The notes under the pieces: model-generated | What the model was told of the DNA's origin: nothing | Databases searched by the model: none | Seen by the model: the letters and a program-made list of their open reading frames with translations, nothing else | Assembly: GCA_038049695.1 (NCBI GenBank) | Contig: CP142454.1 | Span: 20,220,501 to 20,284,500 of the forward strand | DNA: 64,000 nt | Origin: Cinnamomum chago | Lineage: Eukaryota; Streptophyta; Magnoliopsida; Laurales; Lauraceae | Reading direction: 5' to 3' | Part shown: piece by piece, positions 12,061 to 23,940 of the stretch | Numbering within the stretch: position 1 is the first letter of the stretch | How the letters are laid out: each line of letters starts with the position of its first letter | Made by a program: the position numbers and the translations under genes

Positions 12061-13363
12061 ATTCACCTCGCCTGGACTTGTTGATTTCCTCAGCATTCAT
12101 ATATTTTTGAGCTTTTGCCAATAGTTCTGGCATGCTCTTCGGTGGTCGCTTCGTTACTGAAAAGAGGAAGCTTGACGAGCGAAGGCCTCCCAGGAAGGCT
12201 GTCATGGAGACCTTGTCGTCGGGCTCTTCGACTTGGAGTACCTCCTCGTTAAAACGAGTGAGGTAGCTCCTGAGGCTTTCATTTTTATCCTGCTTTATGC
12301 TAAGCAGGTGTGTGGCGGGCTTCTGGTGGCGGCGTCCTCCAATGAAGTGTGATATGAAGGACTTGCTTAGCTCTGCAAAGGTGGAGTTGGAGGCTGGGGC
12401 TAGACTGGAGAACCATTGTCATGCGGACCCCTTCAAGGTGGTTGGAAATGCCCTACACATAATCTCGTCAGAGATATTATGAAGTTGCATTAAGGTTTTG
12501 TAGGTTTCCAAGTGATCCAGTGGATCCTTTGTCCCATCAAAGGTCTCTATGGTTGGCATTTTGAACTTCTTGGGAAGTGGGTAGTTTGCCACAGCGGGCT
12601 TGAACGGCGTGTCCGTCCGTTGTACCAGGTACTCTATTGTTTCTGGCACATGTGCCTTCATAGCATTGAAGACATCACCAATCTGGTTCTGCATTTCCTT
12701 GATCTTCTCGCCCCAATGGTTGGGAGTTTCCTTGGACTGACCTTGGAAATGACTCTCGTCTTCCAGGCTACAATTCCCACTTCCCCCCTCCGGGAAATCA
12801 GGATCCTCATCATTGGAAGCAGAGGGAGGAGGTGGAAGTCCACCGCGATTCGACCCTCCTAGGGCTCCACCCGGGGGAGGAGGTACGTCGAGATGAGCGT
12901 GGCCTTGAGGGTCGACCAGGAGTCTTTCGTGTGGGACGACAGGAGGAGCTCCAGCGGATGTGCCTTGGGCATGGGCGCCATGAGGACCCTGGGCGCCCAG
13001 GGGTATTCCTCGACCCTGGGCGCCCTGGGGATGGGCGCCCAGGTGAGGGTGGCGTCGGTTGGCGCCTCGGCCCTGGGCACCGTGTGGACGGGCGCCCGAG
13101 TGAGGTGCCCCTCTGCGTGGAGCAACCGGTTGCTCTGAGCGCGGTACTTCCTGTGGCCCTGCACCTAGTGCTCTTCCCTGCGTCACCAGCATGAGCTGCA
13201 ATATTTGCTGGTTCTGAGTCACCAGCTGCTGCATGGTCTCCAGCATCTGTTGAAGAGAGGGAGCGGGAGCACTCGGTGCAGGGTTAGTCGGTGGAGGATC
13301 ACCCTCGCCCTCCCGTGAAGGATTTCCATCTTGTCGCCTTGTTGACCTTGTGGTGATCGGCAT
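12035..13363 (-). pseudogene. gag polyprotein of the LTR element, interrupted by one stop codon
   Basis: The frame starts at 13363 (MPITTRSTRRQDGN) and is open to a TGA at 12419-12421; the same frame then continues to 12035. The N-terminal third has SLQQMLETMQQLVTQNQQIL, a helical segment. The middle is a proline/glycine/alanine-rich region with GAHPQGAQGRG-like repeats. From about residue 220 comes the plant Gypsy gag region (PLPKKFKMPTIETFDGTKDP, then CRAFPTTLKGSA). After the stop the frame still encodes the conserved gag segment with WFSSL and the SFISHF, LLSIKQ and SLRSYLTRFN motifs. The stop most simply arose from CGA to TGA, a CpG transition expected in methylated repeats. Role: capsid-like packaging of element RNA. 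Confidence 0.85.
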
Positions 13364-13388
13364 AGTTTTGAAAAAAGGGGAATCCCGT

Positions 13389-13409
13389 CGTTCCCCACAG
13401 ACGGTGCCA
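13389..13409 (-). other. Primer binding site next to the 5' LTR
   Basis: Immediately inside the right LTR the minus strand reads TTTGGCACCGTCTGTGGGGA. It resembles the complement of a plant tRNA 3' end of the TGGCGCCGTC type (tRNA-Asp by memory, not checked). Confidence 0.6.
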
Positions 13410-13412
13410 AAC

Positions 13413-13952
13413 TGATGATGCCAAAACGTGGTTTTCAGGCACCACCGGTCAAGTATAAAGCAATTAATGTGAAAAATTAATGGAGAGAGAGAGAGAGTTT
13501 ATAGTGGTTCGGTCAGTGTGACCTACGTCCACTTCAATTGGTTACTTTACTGCTCCGAGGAAGAGATTACAAAGTAGATGCGTACAATGATAGTGTAAAA
13601 ATGGGGAAGAATTGCTTGCCCCCCAGTGCTAGTGGGGCTTTGTGATTTATAGTCTTCCCCTAACAGATGGGGAGACTCTTCAGCAACGAACGATTCAATC
13701 TGGCGGAGTCTTCGAACCGCTCCCAACAGAAGAGGCAGATAGGATCTCCTCCGCAGGACTTGGTAAAAGCAGGTAGATAGAACGACGCGCTGACTTTATC
13801 ATTCAGTGGATCTGGACCCGGCCCTCAATGGGTTGATTTAGACCTAGGCTCATCACGGACTTGAGTCACTTAGACCTGACCCACCATCGTGGACCAAGTC
13901 ACTTGGGCCCGACCCGTCATTGTGGACCGAGTCATTTGGGCCTGGCCCATCA
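13413..13952 (-). repeat. LTR, right copy (5' LTR of the element)
   Basis: 540 bp partner of 9872-10411, same TG...CA ends. In minus orientation this copy carries the element's promoter; no TATA box was assigned. Followed by the GACAC target duplication at 13953-13957. Confidence 0.95.
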
Positions 13953-14560
13953 GACACCACTACCAAATTTTGAACCATGTACATTTGTGGCACTTATGTT
14001 ACCTTTTTATATATCATAAATCAGTTATGTTACATTCTGATTTTGTAGTAAGTGAATCTTTGAAACAAATATCATAATTTGAAACAAGAGAACTAACTAC
14101 AAAGAGATCTTTAGGCATGCACTCTCAGGGTGGGCACAACTACTTCCTTCAAACTTTCTAAGAAAATTTAATGAAAAATTCATTATCCTGGCATTATAGT
14201 AATGTGGTTGCAATGTTGGACAGGAATCAAGTCCAAGAGTAATACTGGTTCGACCTAAGATGATGCATTGGATGAAGCATGTAAAATCATAAAGAAAGAC
14301 AATTAGCACCCTTAAACACAGTTTAGCACGTAGAATGATAATGAAGGAATGCATGTTGCCAAAATTGCCTAAAACAAAACAAAAAAAAAAAAAAAAAAAA
14401 AAAAAAACAGGGGCCCTAAAGCAATCTCTTCAAATCAACATAAGATGGTCAGGGGCGGCCCAACAAATTCGGAGGCCCTAGGCAAGAATATGAAAGTGGG
14501 CCCTATTAATAGGCAATAATTATTAAAATATAATTATTTAAAAGATATTTTTCTAGCTTT

Positions 14561-17040
14561 TTAAGATGCAAAAATATTGATTAAATTTTTATATTCAAGT
14601 TTTGTTAATATATCTTTTTCAATAGATAATATAGCTAACCCATTTAATCTTTCTTGTGACATAGTTGATCGGAGATAAGATTTTATTAATTTAAGTTTCG
14701 AAAAACTTCTCTCCGCTGAAGCAACTGTTACTAGTATTGTTAACAATATTCTAAAAGCTATAAATTCATTTGGAAAACAATCTAATCGTTTTATATAAGT
14801 TAGGGTTTCAGCTGGAGTATTAATCTCAGATTGTAGAACTTTTCTTAATACAGTCAACTCTTGAAATAAATCTAAACCATCAATATCAGAAAATAAGTCA
14901 TGCTTCAAAAAAGTTTCAAGGTTAAGACAATAACTTTTCAAACTATCATCATCTAAGGATTTTAATTTTTTAAAACAAAATAAAAAACCAAAAATATTTT
15001 CATATATTTTGAATTGTTCAAATCTACTCTTGATCGAAGAAATAGCTAGATCAACTATAAATAAAAAATACTCAATTCTAAAAGACTCTTCAGCTGATAG
15101 TGTTACTGCATTCTCAATTGTATCACCAAATTGTTTTTTTCTAAAAATTTTACGTTTTTCTCGAAATACTGGTTCTATTTCCATTTCAAGTGCAATCTCT
15201 TTTGATGAAATCAAAGCATAGTAAAATCCATTTTCTCTATATGATTCCAAAAAAGAAATAAGTCCTTTTAATTGATCAATAGCAACATCAATATGCATGT
15301 CTTTGGATTGTAAATTTTTACTAACTGTGTTAACAACAAATAATATATCATACCAAATATTCATACCCAATAAAAATTCAAGGTTTTCAATCTCATATGT
15401 AGCTAAACATGTGGCTTCACTTCTTGTTTTAGGATCTTCACTAATTTTTGCTAATTGAATTAAAGCATCTCGTATTTTTGGAGTCTGATACTTGATTGCT
15501 TTAACACTTTCGATACGACTTTCCCATCGCGTTTGAGATAATGATTTAAGAGTTAACATAGATATATTATCTTGTAAAATTTTCCATCGTTTTGTTGAAG
15601 AAGAAAATAATGAGTATATACGTTGTAATACGCCAAAAAAAGATATAGCTTTAGGACAAGAGGTAGCTATATCACAAAGTACGAGGTTAGGATTATGACA
15701 TCCACATGGTGTGTAAAATACTCTTGGATTTATATCTAGTAGTCTTTTTTGTACACCTTGATGTTTTCCTTTCATATTAGATCCATTATCATATCCTTGT
15801 CCTCTTACATCATTTACATCAAGTCCAAGTTTTTTAATTACATTTATAAGTTCATCAAAAAGGCCTTTCCCAGAGGTATCATCATCTTCCAAAAATTCTA
15901 AAAAATATTCTTCTATTTTTATTGGACTTGTTGAAATATCTACACATCGCAGTATAAGAGTAATTTGTTCTTGATGACTTGCATCAGGAGTACAATCAAG
16001 TATTACTGAAAAATATTTTGCTTCTTTAATCTTATTAATGATTAGACTTTTAATTTCAGAAGCTAAAATTTGTATTAATTCATTTTGTATCTTATGCCCG
16101 AGATAATGATTATGAATTTCACCATCTTTAATTCGACGAACATGTTCTTGCATTATTGGATCAAATTCTGCAATCATTTCAATTAAACTTAAAAAGTTTC
16201 CATTGTTGTCTTGATATATTTTCTCATTCTTCCCACGAAATGCCAAATTATTTTTAGCAAGAGTTTTTACCACAGCTAAAATTCTTACAAGTACTTTTTT
16301 CCAATAATCTTTCTCTTTGTTAATTTGTTCTTGAATATTTTCATCAGTAGTTTTATTTTTTGACAATCTTATTTCTAAATCAACCTATGAATTCATGTTA
16401 GCAATATGTTCATTAGTTGTTTCATGAGTTTTGAGCTTATAACTAAGATTTTTCCAATATTTAGTTCCTTCATTAACTAATTGACTTGTGCTAGGTTTTG
16501 AATTGAATAACTTACAACAAAAGCAATATACTCTATCTAAATCTTTTGAATATATTAACCATTTTCTATTATGCTTTTCTCCGTTTGACAATTTTCGAGT
16601 GTAATATGTAATAGAAAAATGTCTATTATTTTCATCATTAGGAAAGTCTAAATTATTTTCCCTAATAGGACCTCTTTCAACTAATAAGTCTCTTAATTTT
16701 GTGTCAGTATTTTTCCATTGTCCTGGATCATAGATATTTATTGGAACATAATCTAATAGGTCACTAACATGTTCACATTCTTTATCATTTTCTACTTCAC
16801 TAACAAATTCACATTCTTTACCAATTTCATTTTCTTTTAAATCTTTTTGGCATTCCGTTGATTTTTCTATATTATTTAATTGTTCAATCGTTGAATCATC
16901 ATTTGAATTTTTTGTTGTTGTTGGTTTATCACTAATAACAAATTTATCGAGTGCTCCTTTTTGAGATTCAAAAAATTCATCTTGTTTTCTTTTTTTTTTT
17001 TACATTTTTCACATCCAGAATCATATCTTCGAGTAGACAT
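14561..17040 (-). pseudogene. hAT transposase (TTF-type zinc finger, DUF4371, hAT dimerisation), two lesions
   Basis: Start MSTRRYDSGCEK at 17040. A run of 12 A's (16990-17001 on the plus strand as T's) throws the frame; the downstream coding continues in another frame (KRKQDEFFESQKGALDKFV). A TTF-type zinc finger region follows (DPGQWKN, then RKWLIYS and VYCFCCKLF), about 16500-16740. A TAG at 16385-16387 interrupts the frame where relatives have tryptophan in the (S)WVDLE context, so TGG to TAG is likely. From 16366 to 14561 the frame is open (601 aa): DUF4371-like RNase H-fold core with [10 protein letters not shown] and [12 protein letters not shown], ending in the dimerisation motif [20 protein letters not shown]. 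With two small lesions the copy should not make full transposase, although the 601 aa part could still be translated. Confidence 0.92.
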
Positions 17041-17340
17041 ACTAATTATATAACTTGCAGTTACTACAATGAAAAATTATAACACGAAATTTATAAAAAT
17101 TAAATTAAACTAAAATAAAAGTTCAAGAACAACACAACCTCGTACTGTTCCGTTCTTCGGTACTATTGGCAGTAAGATTGATCCTTTTGTAGCAACAACA
17201 TTCAAGCAAAAGCAAAAGGCAGCACTTTCGTTCAGAAACTTCACGCAGAGAACTTCATGCACAGAGAGAGAGAGAGAGAGACGTTATATCTTGAACAAAA
17301 AAAAAAATCTGCCGTTAATGTAGAAGTCTAACCGTATAAG

Positions 17341-17498
17341 AGAGAGAGTCAGACTTACCCTTCTTTGTAGAAATCTAACAGTCTACTACAACTAGGAGCA
17401 ATTTTCTAGGTTAGTTGAGAGAGAGAGTCAGACTTACCCTTCTTTGTAGAAATCTAACAGTCTACTACAACTAGGAGCAATTTTCTAGGTTAGTTATT
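17341..17498. repeat. Tandem duplication, 79 bp unit, in the 5' region of the hAT element
   Basis: GTCAGACTTACCCTTC starts at 17348 and again at 17427, and the two following stretches (through CTAGGTTAGTT) are identical by eye. It lies upstream of the transposase start, in the likely promoter/leader. Confidence 0.93.
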
Positions 17499-17661
17499 AA
17501 AGTGTTAATGGACCTATCAATAAAATTTGGGCCCTCTCAAATCTCAAATCAGTCTATCCAAAATATATATACCCATATCTAAAATAGGGGGCCCCAAAAT
17601 TTTGCAAAAATTGGAGGCCCTAGGCGGCCAACTAAGTGGCCTAGGCCTAGGGCCGGCCCTG

Positions 17662-19349
17662 AAGATGGTGGATCTAAAAACATGAGTCGGCATATCAAAA
17701 TGATGGGTTCCATTGCATCATACTCATAAAAACTTGAAAGGAAAAATAAAATACCTTATCATAATTCAAGAAATAATAAGACAAGCCATTAGTCACTTGC
17801 ATTGGATGTTGGTTTGATATATAGTAATAAAATTTAAAAGAAAACCAACTTACATGGAATGAAGAAATCAAGAAAAGGCTTACATGACAAAAATCTACAA
17901 ACACTTGCATATTAAAAAAAAAAACTTTCATGACATCTCGATTATCTGGCTACTAAGAAAATGAAGCATCTAAATAGACCTTAAGCCTCTCCACAGCATC
18001 TTCGTATCTTTGGCTAGTGCACCCACACGTCAATGAAATATCTTCCTCATTTCAACCCACTAATGTCACCCAAGTCCTCATCACTAAACATGAAAACACC
18101 ATACTTTCTTAGTAAATGAGATATATATATGTTCAGTATTTCTTTTTCTGATCTGACACAAGCATACTATCAAACCACATAAAATATTTTTCTATATTTT
18201 TTAGAGTGACTATTTGGTTAGATCTACTCTTGTATAGTTTTTTGTATCGATTGCGGATTTCTACTGCACCCTAACATATTTGCTAGCATATACAGGATTT
18301 CACAGTGAAATAAGCTTTGCTGAAAGATTATTAAAGAAGTGAGGGGTGAGAAACACGAAATTATGGATGCAAAAGGGAACTTGACCATCGTGGGATTTGA
18401 GTTCCAGGGTGATGGATGAGCATTCATCTCTCATTTTTCCTCAAATCAATTTCCATTAAAAGAGAGGTTATTTGATTGTCATTTTTTAATATTCATGTAT
18501 GATTTTACATTTTAACCACTAATGAAAATCTGAAGCCCTATAACACTTAGGAACTACAGGAACGATTTTCTGTCATTCCTTATAAAGTTTGATGCACTAA
18601 AATGTGTAACATGTTACAATTATTTTTTTTTCTTTTTTTTTTTCCAGAAAGAGGGGAACGCATTAAAAGATTAAAAAACAATCATAAATGGGTCAAACCT
18701 TCTGCCAAAACCACTAATGTCAAAGATGACATACAAGATAACCAATCCACCAAGCTGGCTAATACAACACAAAAACAAAGCAAAAAAAAAAAAAAAAGCT
18801 CAACAGGTCACTACCTCCCCTGAATGTTAAAATTCTATTTCATTTCTAACATTGCTGGTCATTTTTGAATATTCAACTTTTCTTCATTTTTAACGGCTTA
18901 TAAAAATTTAAAATAAATTTCACTATTTCAGTAACATAAAAAAAGGCCCAACATTAAAAAGAGATTTTCTATTGTCACAAAGTTCACTTTGTCGAATGTT
19001 GTTGGAGCACTTAATGTTTAAAATGTCACAATTCTATTTCACATATTTCATTTCTAGCATTGGAAATTCAATGAAACAACATACCAACCAACCAGAATAG
19101 TACCCAACTCATTGCTTTAAACGGATCAACAACAAATCACAATCATTCCAAACAATCTTTGTCATTCTCATATCTTTTTCTGACAAGCAAATCGTGTCTT
19201 TACAGGCATTGAGATCAAAGTTGAAATTTTCTACACATGAAAACCTCAATTGAAAATTTTCATCTGAGTTCTTGTAGCGAATGTACAAATTCTTCAAACA
19301 CAACCCTTTACATGAACAATATTTGTGCTAAGCATTTCATCGAAATATA
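17662..19349. other. Intergenic, no gene recognised
   Basis: AT-rich. At 18630-18830 there is a lysine-rich short frame between poly-T and poly-A tracts that looks like retroposon debris, not a gene. CACAATTCTATTTCA-type motifs recur at 18830 and 19026, suggesting an old internal duplication. Confidence 0.4.
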
Positions 19350-20520
19350 ATAATACTAAGTGGGCCCACAGATGTGCTGTTGTTCTCTTTGATTATATAT
19401 ATAATATAATAATACTGAGTGGGGCCCACATATTTGTAGAGAAAAAGTATGACAAGTTCTTCTACTAAGCGGGGCCCACAAATGTGAAGTTCTCTTTCAT
19501 TATATATATAATATAATAATACTAAGTGGGGCTCACAGATGTGTAGTTCTCTTGTATTATATATATATATATATATAATATAATAATACTAAGTAGGGCC
19601 CACAGATGTGTAGATGTAGAGAAAAAACATGACAAGTTCTTCTACTAAGTGGGGCCCATAGATGTGCAGTTCTCTTTTATTTTATATATATAATATAATA
19701 ATACTAAGTGGGGCCCACAAATGTGTAAAGAAAAAGTATAACACTTTCTTCTCTTTTATAATAAGGGTATAGATATTATATTATTATTATCATAATATAA
19801 TAATATATTATTATTATATTATATTATAATATTTAGGGGGGGCCCACAAAAGTGTAGTGAAAAAGTATGCAACCTCTCTTCTCTTTTATAATAAGGGTAT
19901 GATATTATATTATATTATAATATTTGGGGGTGGGCCCCACACAAGTGTAGTGAAAAAGTTTGTAATTTCTCATAATAATATATTGTTATATTATATTATA
20001 ATATTTGGGGTGGGCCCCACAATGGTGTAGTGAAAAAGTTTGCAATTTCTTTTAATAATATATTATTATATTATATTATAATATTTGGGTGTGGGCCCTA
20101 TAATGGTGTAGTGAAAAAGTTTGCATTATAATATTTGGGGGTGGGCCCCACAAAGGTGTAGTGAAAAAGTTTACAATTTCTCATAATAATATATTATTAT
20201 ATTATATTATAATATTTGGGGGTGGGCCCCACAATGGTGTAGTGAAAAAGTTTGCAATATCTCCTCTTTTATAATAGTAGATAGATAGATAGATAGAAGT
20301 ATTGTATATAGTAGATACTAATAATAATATATTATTAGATTTTATTATAATATTTTGGTGTGGGCCCCACAATGGTGTAGTGAAAAAACTATACAACATT
20401 CCCTCTTTTATAATAGTGTATAGATATAGATATAGATGTATAGATGTATAAAATAGATAGATTTATTATATATATATTATATTATATTATATGAGTAGGG
20501 CCCACACAAGTTATGTCATT
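19350..20520. repeat. AT-rich minisatellite with recurring GTGGGGCCCAC-type motif
   Basis: About 1.2 kb of irregular tandem units. Early units (19350-19760) share AATAATACTAAGTGGGGCCC plus ACAGATGTG and TATATATAATATAAT. Later units (19780-20400) share ATAATATTTGGG, GTGGGCCCCACAA, GGTGTAGTGAAAAAGTTTGC and TAATAATATATTATTATAT. Each unit carries one GGGCCC-centred palindrome, more than ten in all. (TAGA)n occurs near 20278-20298. No coding. Confidence 0.85.
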
Positions 20521-22740
20521 TGTTCTTAAGTGGGTCAGGTGTGTAGTGAAAGCAAAGTGCATTTTGTTGTCTTTTATAAGAGTAGATTAGATATAGTGAT
20601 AGCGTTTTGGACCTGTCCGGTCCTCTCATTTAAGCCGGACCGGATTTCCGGTTGTGCAACCCTAATAGTGATAGCGTTTCACTATGGCTAGTGCACAGCG
20701 CACCATGGGAGCGCATAGTTTTTAATAATTACTTTGTACTTTCTTTTCTTTGAATGAAATCTTTCGTTACCATTCAAAAAAAAAAGTATCGTTGATTATA
20801 GTACTTTTTTAAATATTTGTATCTCCAAATTTTTTTGGTAGACATGCCCCATGCTTAATTAACACGCGTATTTGTGCTAGTCTGTTCATAAAATAATGAA
20901 TCCAATTTACTGATCAAAAGGAAAAATGAATCCAATCAGATATGATAATAGTATGATTTAATTTAATTTAAGTAACTTTAACTTTTTTTAAATGTGTAAT
21001 ATTCTCTATCAATATTAACTCCCACCATCCTTTTATATATATATATATATATATATTTATTTATATATAATTGTCTATTATGCTCCATACAATGGGTTCC
21101 AAGCTCGTAAGCAAGGTGTGAAAGCGTTTAGTGAAGTAACTTATGTTAACCTTTTATAATGAATTTGTCAATCCTAATTGAATGGACGAAGGTTCTTTCA
21201 AGGATGAAGATGGTGATGATAAAAATTCTTCACTTACAAAACACGGTGCCCAAACAATCAATATCTGGGTGCTAAAGTCATTAGTCTCCCAACCTAACTA
21301 ACGCATTTTGTTGATTCCAATGGCTGACACCACTACCTCACCTTTTCGATCGATGCGCTGTGTTGCTTTTATACAGCCTTCTTGTATGTTGTTCTAGATT
21401 CAATATAATGGCATCATTATCACCCATGTAAATGATCATCATCAAGACACAACTACAGGTAATTAATAGAAAAGGAAGCCAAGGAATATGGTCGGAGAGT
21501 GCTAACTGGGCATTCACCTTCTTCTTGTCCCATACAAGAGAAAAGGCTGTATGGATCTAGGCCTAGATATGGAGGAGCTCACCTTGATGGAGAGCGTTCC
21601 ATACTTCCATGGGCCCATCTGAGGATGGGAAGGGGAAAGAAAAGGTTTTAGTGCACCCTATCTCTCTATTAAATTTCAAGCCTTCAGCTCAACTTAATTC
21701 ATTGATACATGGCCCACAAATTCAACAATTTTATATTAAAGAAATTCACCCGTTAAGTCCAATTGAATTGTTGCAAACCCCTTGGGATCCGGTGAAATTC
21801 AGGAGTGGTGTGCGCTGCACTCAGGTCGGTAATCAGGTGGGTCCTACTAAGAGGTGTGCCCGAAACTCCTTGGGATTTGGTGATTGCTTTTAAGGTTTTA
21901 GGTAGGCCTCACAGTGGATAAGATACAAGAATCTTTTGTTAAGATTTTATTCAAGTAACTGACTTACATGCATTTAAATCTAATTGGTGGGTCTAAAACA
22001 TATTAGAGTTAAATTGTACAATATCTACTACATGTAGAGAGACATTTATTTTGAATGGTTCATATAAAGTATGTGAACCCCCTTGTATGAATTCATATTT
22101 GAAAAGAAGAAAAATTCTCGAGCAATAATTTTATACATCACTTCGACCTTACTCTTTTTAGCATCATTTTTTTGTTACATAATTTAAAGATCCAAAAGAA
22201 CTTTCAAGATTGATGGCGACACAAAGATGTGAGATCTAAGACCAGACCATACAAGGACGATGGTCGGCGTCTGTCTTCTTCTTCCCATGAGCCCCTTTGC
22301 AAAAGGATAGAGATAGGCCAACAGCCAGGAGCTAAAGAAGCCGCCTCCCAACAAGAGGAAACTCGCTGTATATGGTCCTACAGAGGCCAACACCAATAGC
22401 TATCAAGTTGAGCATCATAATGGTGATGGGGGTGTCATGAGCAACGTCCATTTCACTGGATAGAGCTCTGCGTAGATATCCTCATTGTCATCACCTGCCG
22501 ACTTGGAGGTAAGTGTAAAAGAGATCTCAATGCCCGCGATTACCTTCAGCAGGCCTTGCACCACAGCTGCAAGATGAGCACTAATCCCAGAGATGAGCCA
22601 AAACTGCTCATTTCTTCACCACTCCTCCATACACTTGAGTTGCAGCACGGCCAGCATCACGAGGGTCGTATTAAAAAGTATTTTCGCTGCCTCTACTAAC
22701 ATCTCGAGGTTTTGATAAGAATTGCTAGCTAAAGAAATTT
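20521..22740. other. Intergenic, no gene recognised
   Basis: 20700-20790 ends CTTTCGTTACCATTC plus poly-A, resembling the 3' tail of a plant LINE. 21609-21893 is a 94-codon open frame with no family motif that I know; its composition is not clearly coding. (TA)n at about 21035-21056. Confidence 0.35.
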
Positions 22741-22815
22741 AAGATTGTATCAAAGTCAATCGGTCGCGGGTTCGAATCCCAAGAGGAATGACTCAGCGCG
22801 GAAAAAAAAAAAAAA
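22741..22815 (+). mobile_element. SINE-like fragment with perfect B box and poly-A
   Basis: GGGTTCGAATCCC at about 22768-22780 is a perfect Pol III B box. About 25 bp later comes a 14-15 nt A-run. No credible A box or cloverleaf could be drawn, so a tRNA gene is unlikely. A C-rich tract, (CCACCC)n, follows at about 22940-22968. Confidence 0.4.
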
Positions 22816-23417
22816 AGTGCTGCCAATTGTGCGCCGACCGTGTTCCCACATTCTTGCGGGAGAAGAAGATCTCCACCAACCATCCCCCATCTACGTCCAG
22901 ATCTCCTTCTCCATTAGACTTAACCCGAACTAGTTCCCCTCCTACCCACCCCCACCCCCACCCCCATTAACAAGACCCTCTGCATAATCTGTCACTTGCA
23001 ATTCCACAGCATAAATCCCCATTTTTTTTTTTTTATGACCTAGGATATCTCTTGTCAGCCTAGCTTTTGGACCTTTGGCCTCCAGCCTAGGGATTACTCG
23101 ATTTTGACGAGCAAGGACTATTCCATGGGATCACCTTCCACTTTTTCTTATTAATTTAAATTTACTCTTTTTTGTCATCATATTTTGGGGCTTTCACATT
23201 GGGAGCATGAGCTTTATAGATGTATCAGCCTTAGCTTGTTCTTATTTGGAACTAAAGTGCTTGTCAAATTGATTTCCCGTCTGAATTGAAACTTTGTCGA
23301 ATTAGATTCAAATATCTACTCTTTACATTCATTACAATCTTGATATTTTTATAATAATAATAATCATCATCATCCTTCTCTTAACTGTGTGCAAATATGG
23401 GCAGGTTTCTGACACTA

Positions 23418-23940
23418 GGGACACGTTTGTGTACACACCTTTTCCGCAGAAAGAGGAAATTGTCACGTAAGCAAATTCCATAGAAATGAAAACCTCAGAA
23501 AGGGATTTTTGTAGAATTTAGAAATTCATGTTTGGTGCAAAAAGAGTTTTCTCATTGAATTGGTGCAGATATTGTTTGGTGAGGTTGTAGATTCCTTATA
23601 GAAAATCAAAATTGCTTATTTGGTGATATAATTTTTTGAAGAAAAATAACATAACATGTATATTATTTATTTAACATTAAATAATAATTTATATAAAGAA
23701 ATAAAAAATGAAATAGTTATAGGGATTTTGGATTGAAATGGACAAAAGTGAGAAAAAGAGGGAGAATTTTTTCGAGGAAATTCATTTCTCATGCCCCCCA
23801 TGGGAAATCCATTTCCACAATGATCAAGAAAAATGTTGACGAAGCGGAAAAGCATTTCCACGGAATTGTTCCGCACCAAACGCCGGAAAAATGGATTTTC
23901 CGCGGAAAACCGTCCACTTTTCCACAACACAAACATGCCC
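23418..23940. mobile_element. Tourist-like MITE, ~520 bp
   Basis: Left end GGGACACGTTTGTGTACAC; complement of right end GGGCATGTTTGTGTTGTGG. Shared inner words TTTCCGC and GGAAA recur. TAA follows the right end but the left flank reads CTA, so the target duplication is damaged or the left border is off by a base. Non-coding. Confidence 0.5.

Larger units (their letters stand above)
9872..13952 (-). mobile_element. Complete non-autonomous LTR retrotransposon (gag-only, Gypsy-type gag)
   Basis: Two 540 bp LTRs (9872-10411 and 13413-13952) with TG...CA ends differ at 14 sites by my count (about 2.6 percent, mostly transitions). GACAC flanks both outer ends (9867-9871, 13953-13957). In minus orientation the 5' LTR is the right one, followed by a primer site (TGGCACCGTCTG). 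A purine tract precedes the left LTR. The interior of about 3 kb encodes only a gag-like protein near the 5' LTR; no protease, reverse transcriptase, RNase H or integrase is visible. This matches the published TR-GAG/LARD type that moves using enzymes of a partner. At a commonly used plant rate of 1.3e-8 per site per year the LTR divergence would mean roughly one million years (inference). Confidence 0.93.
14450..17661 (-). mobile_element. hAT transposon, complete ends, 8 bp target duplication
   Basis: About 3.2 kb. The left end reads CAGGGGCGGCCC and the complement of the right end reads CAGGGCCGGCCC. A shared GGAGGCCCTAGGC block follows inside both ends. AAGATGGT flanks the element on both sides (14442-14449 and 17662-17669), the 8 bp target duplication of hAT elements. 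The interior carries a single transposase reading region on the minus strand. The 5' side (17041-17600) has microsatellite and tandem-duplicated sequence. Confidence 0.95.

Noticed and set aside
12832..13194. 120-codon plus-strand frame
   Set aside because: It is antisense to the gag coding region, in its low-complexity part.
22741..22815. Possible tRNA gene (perfect B box GGTTCGAATCC)
   Set aside because: No cloverleaf, no A box at the proper distance, and a poly-A tail follows, so a SINE fragment is more likely.
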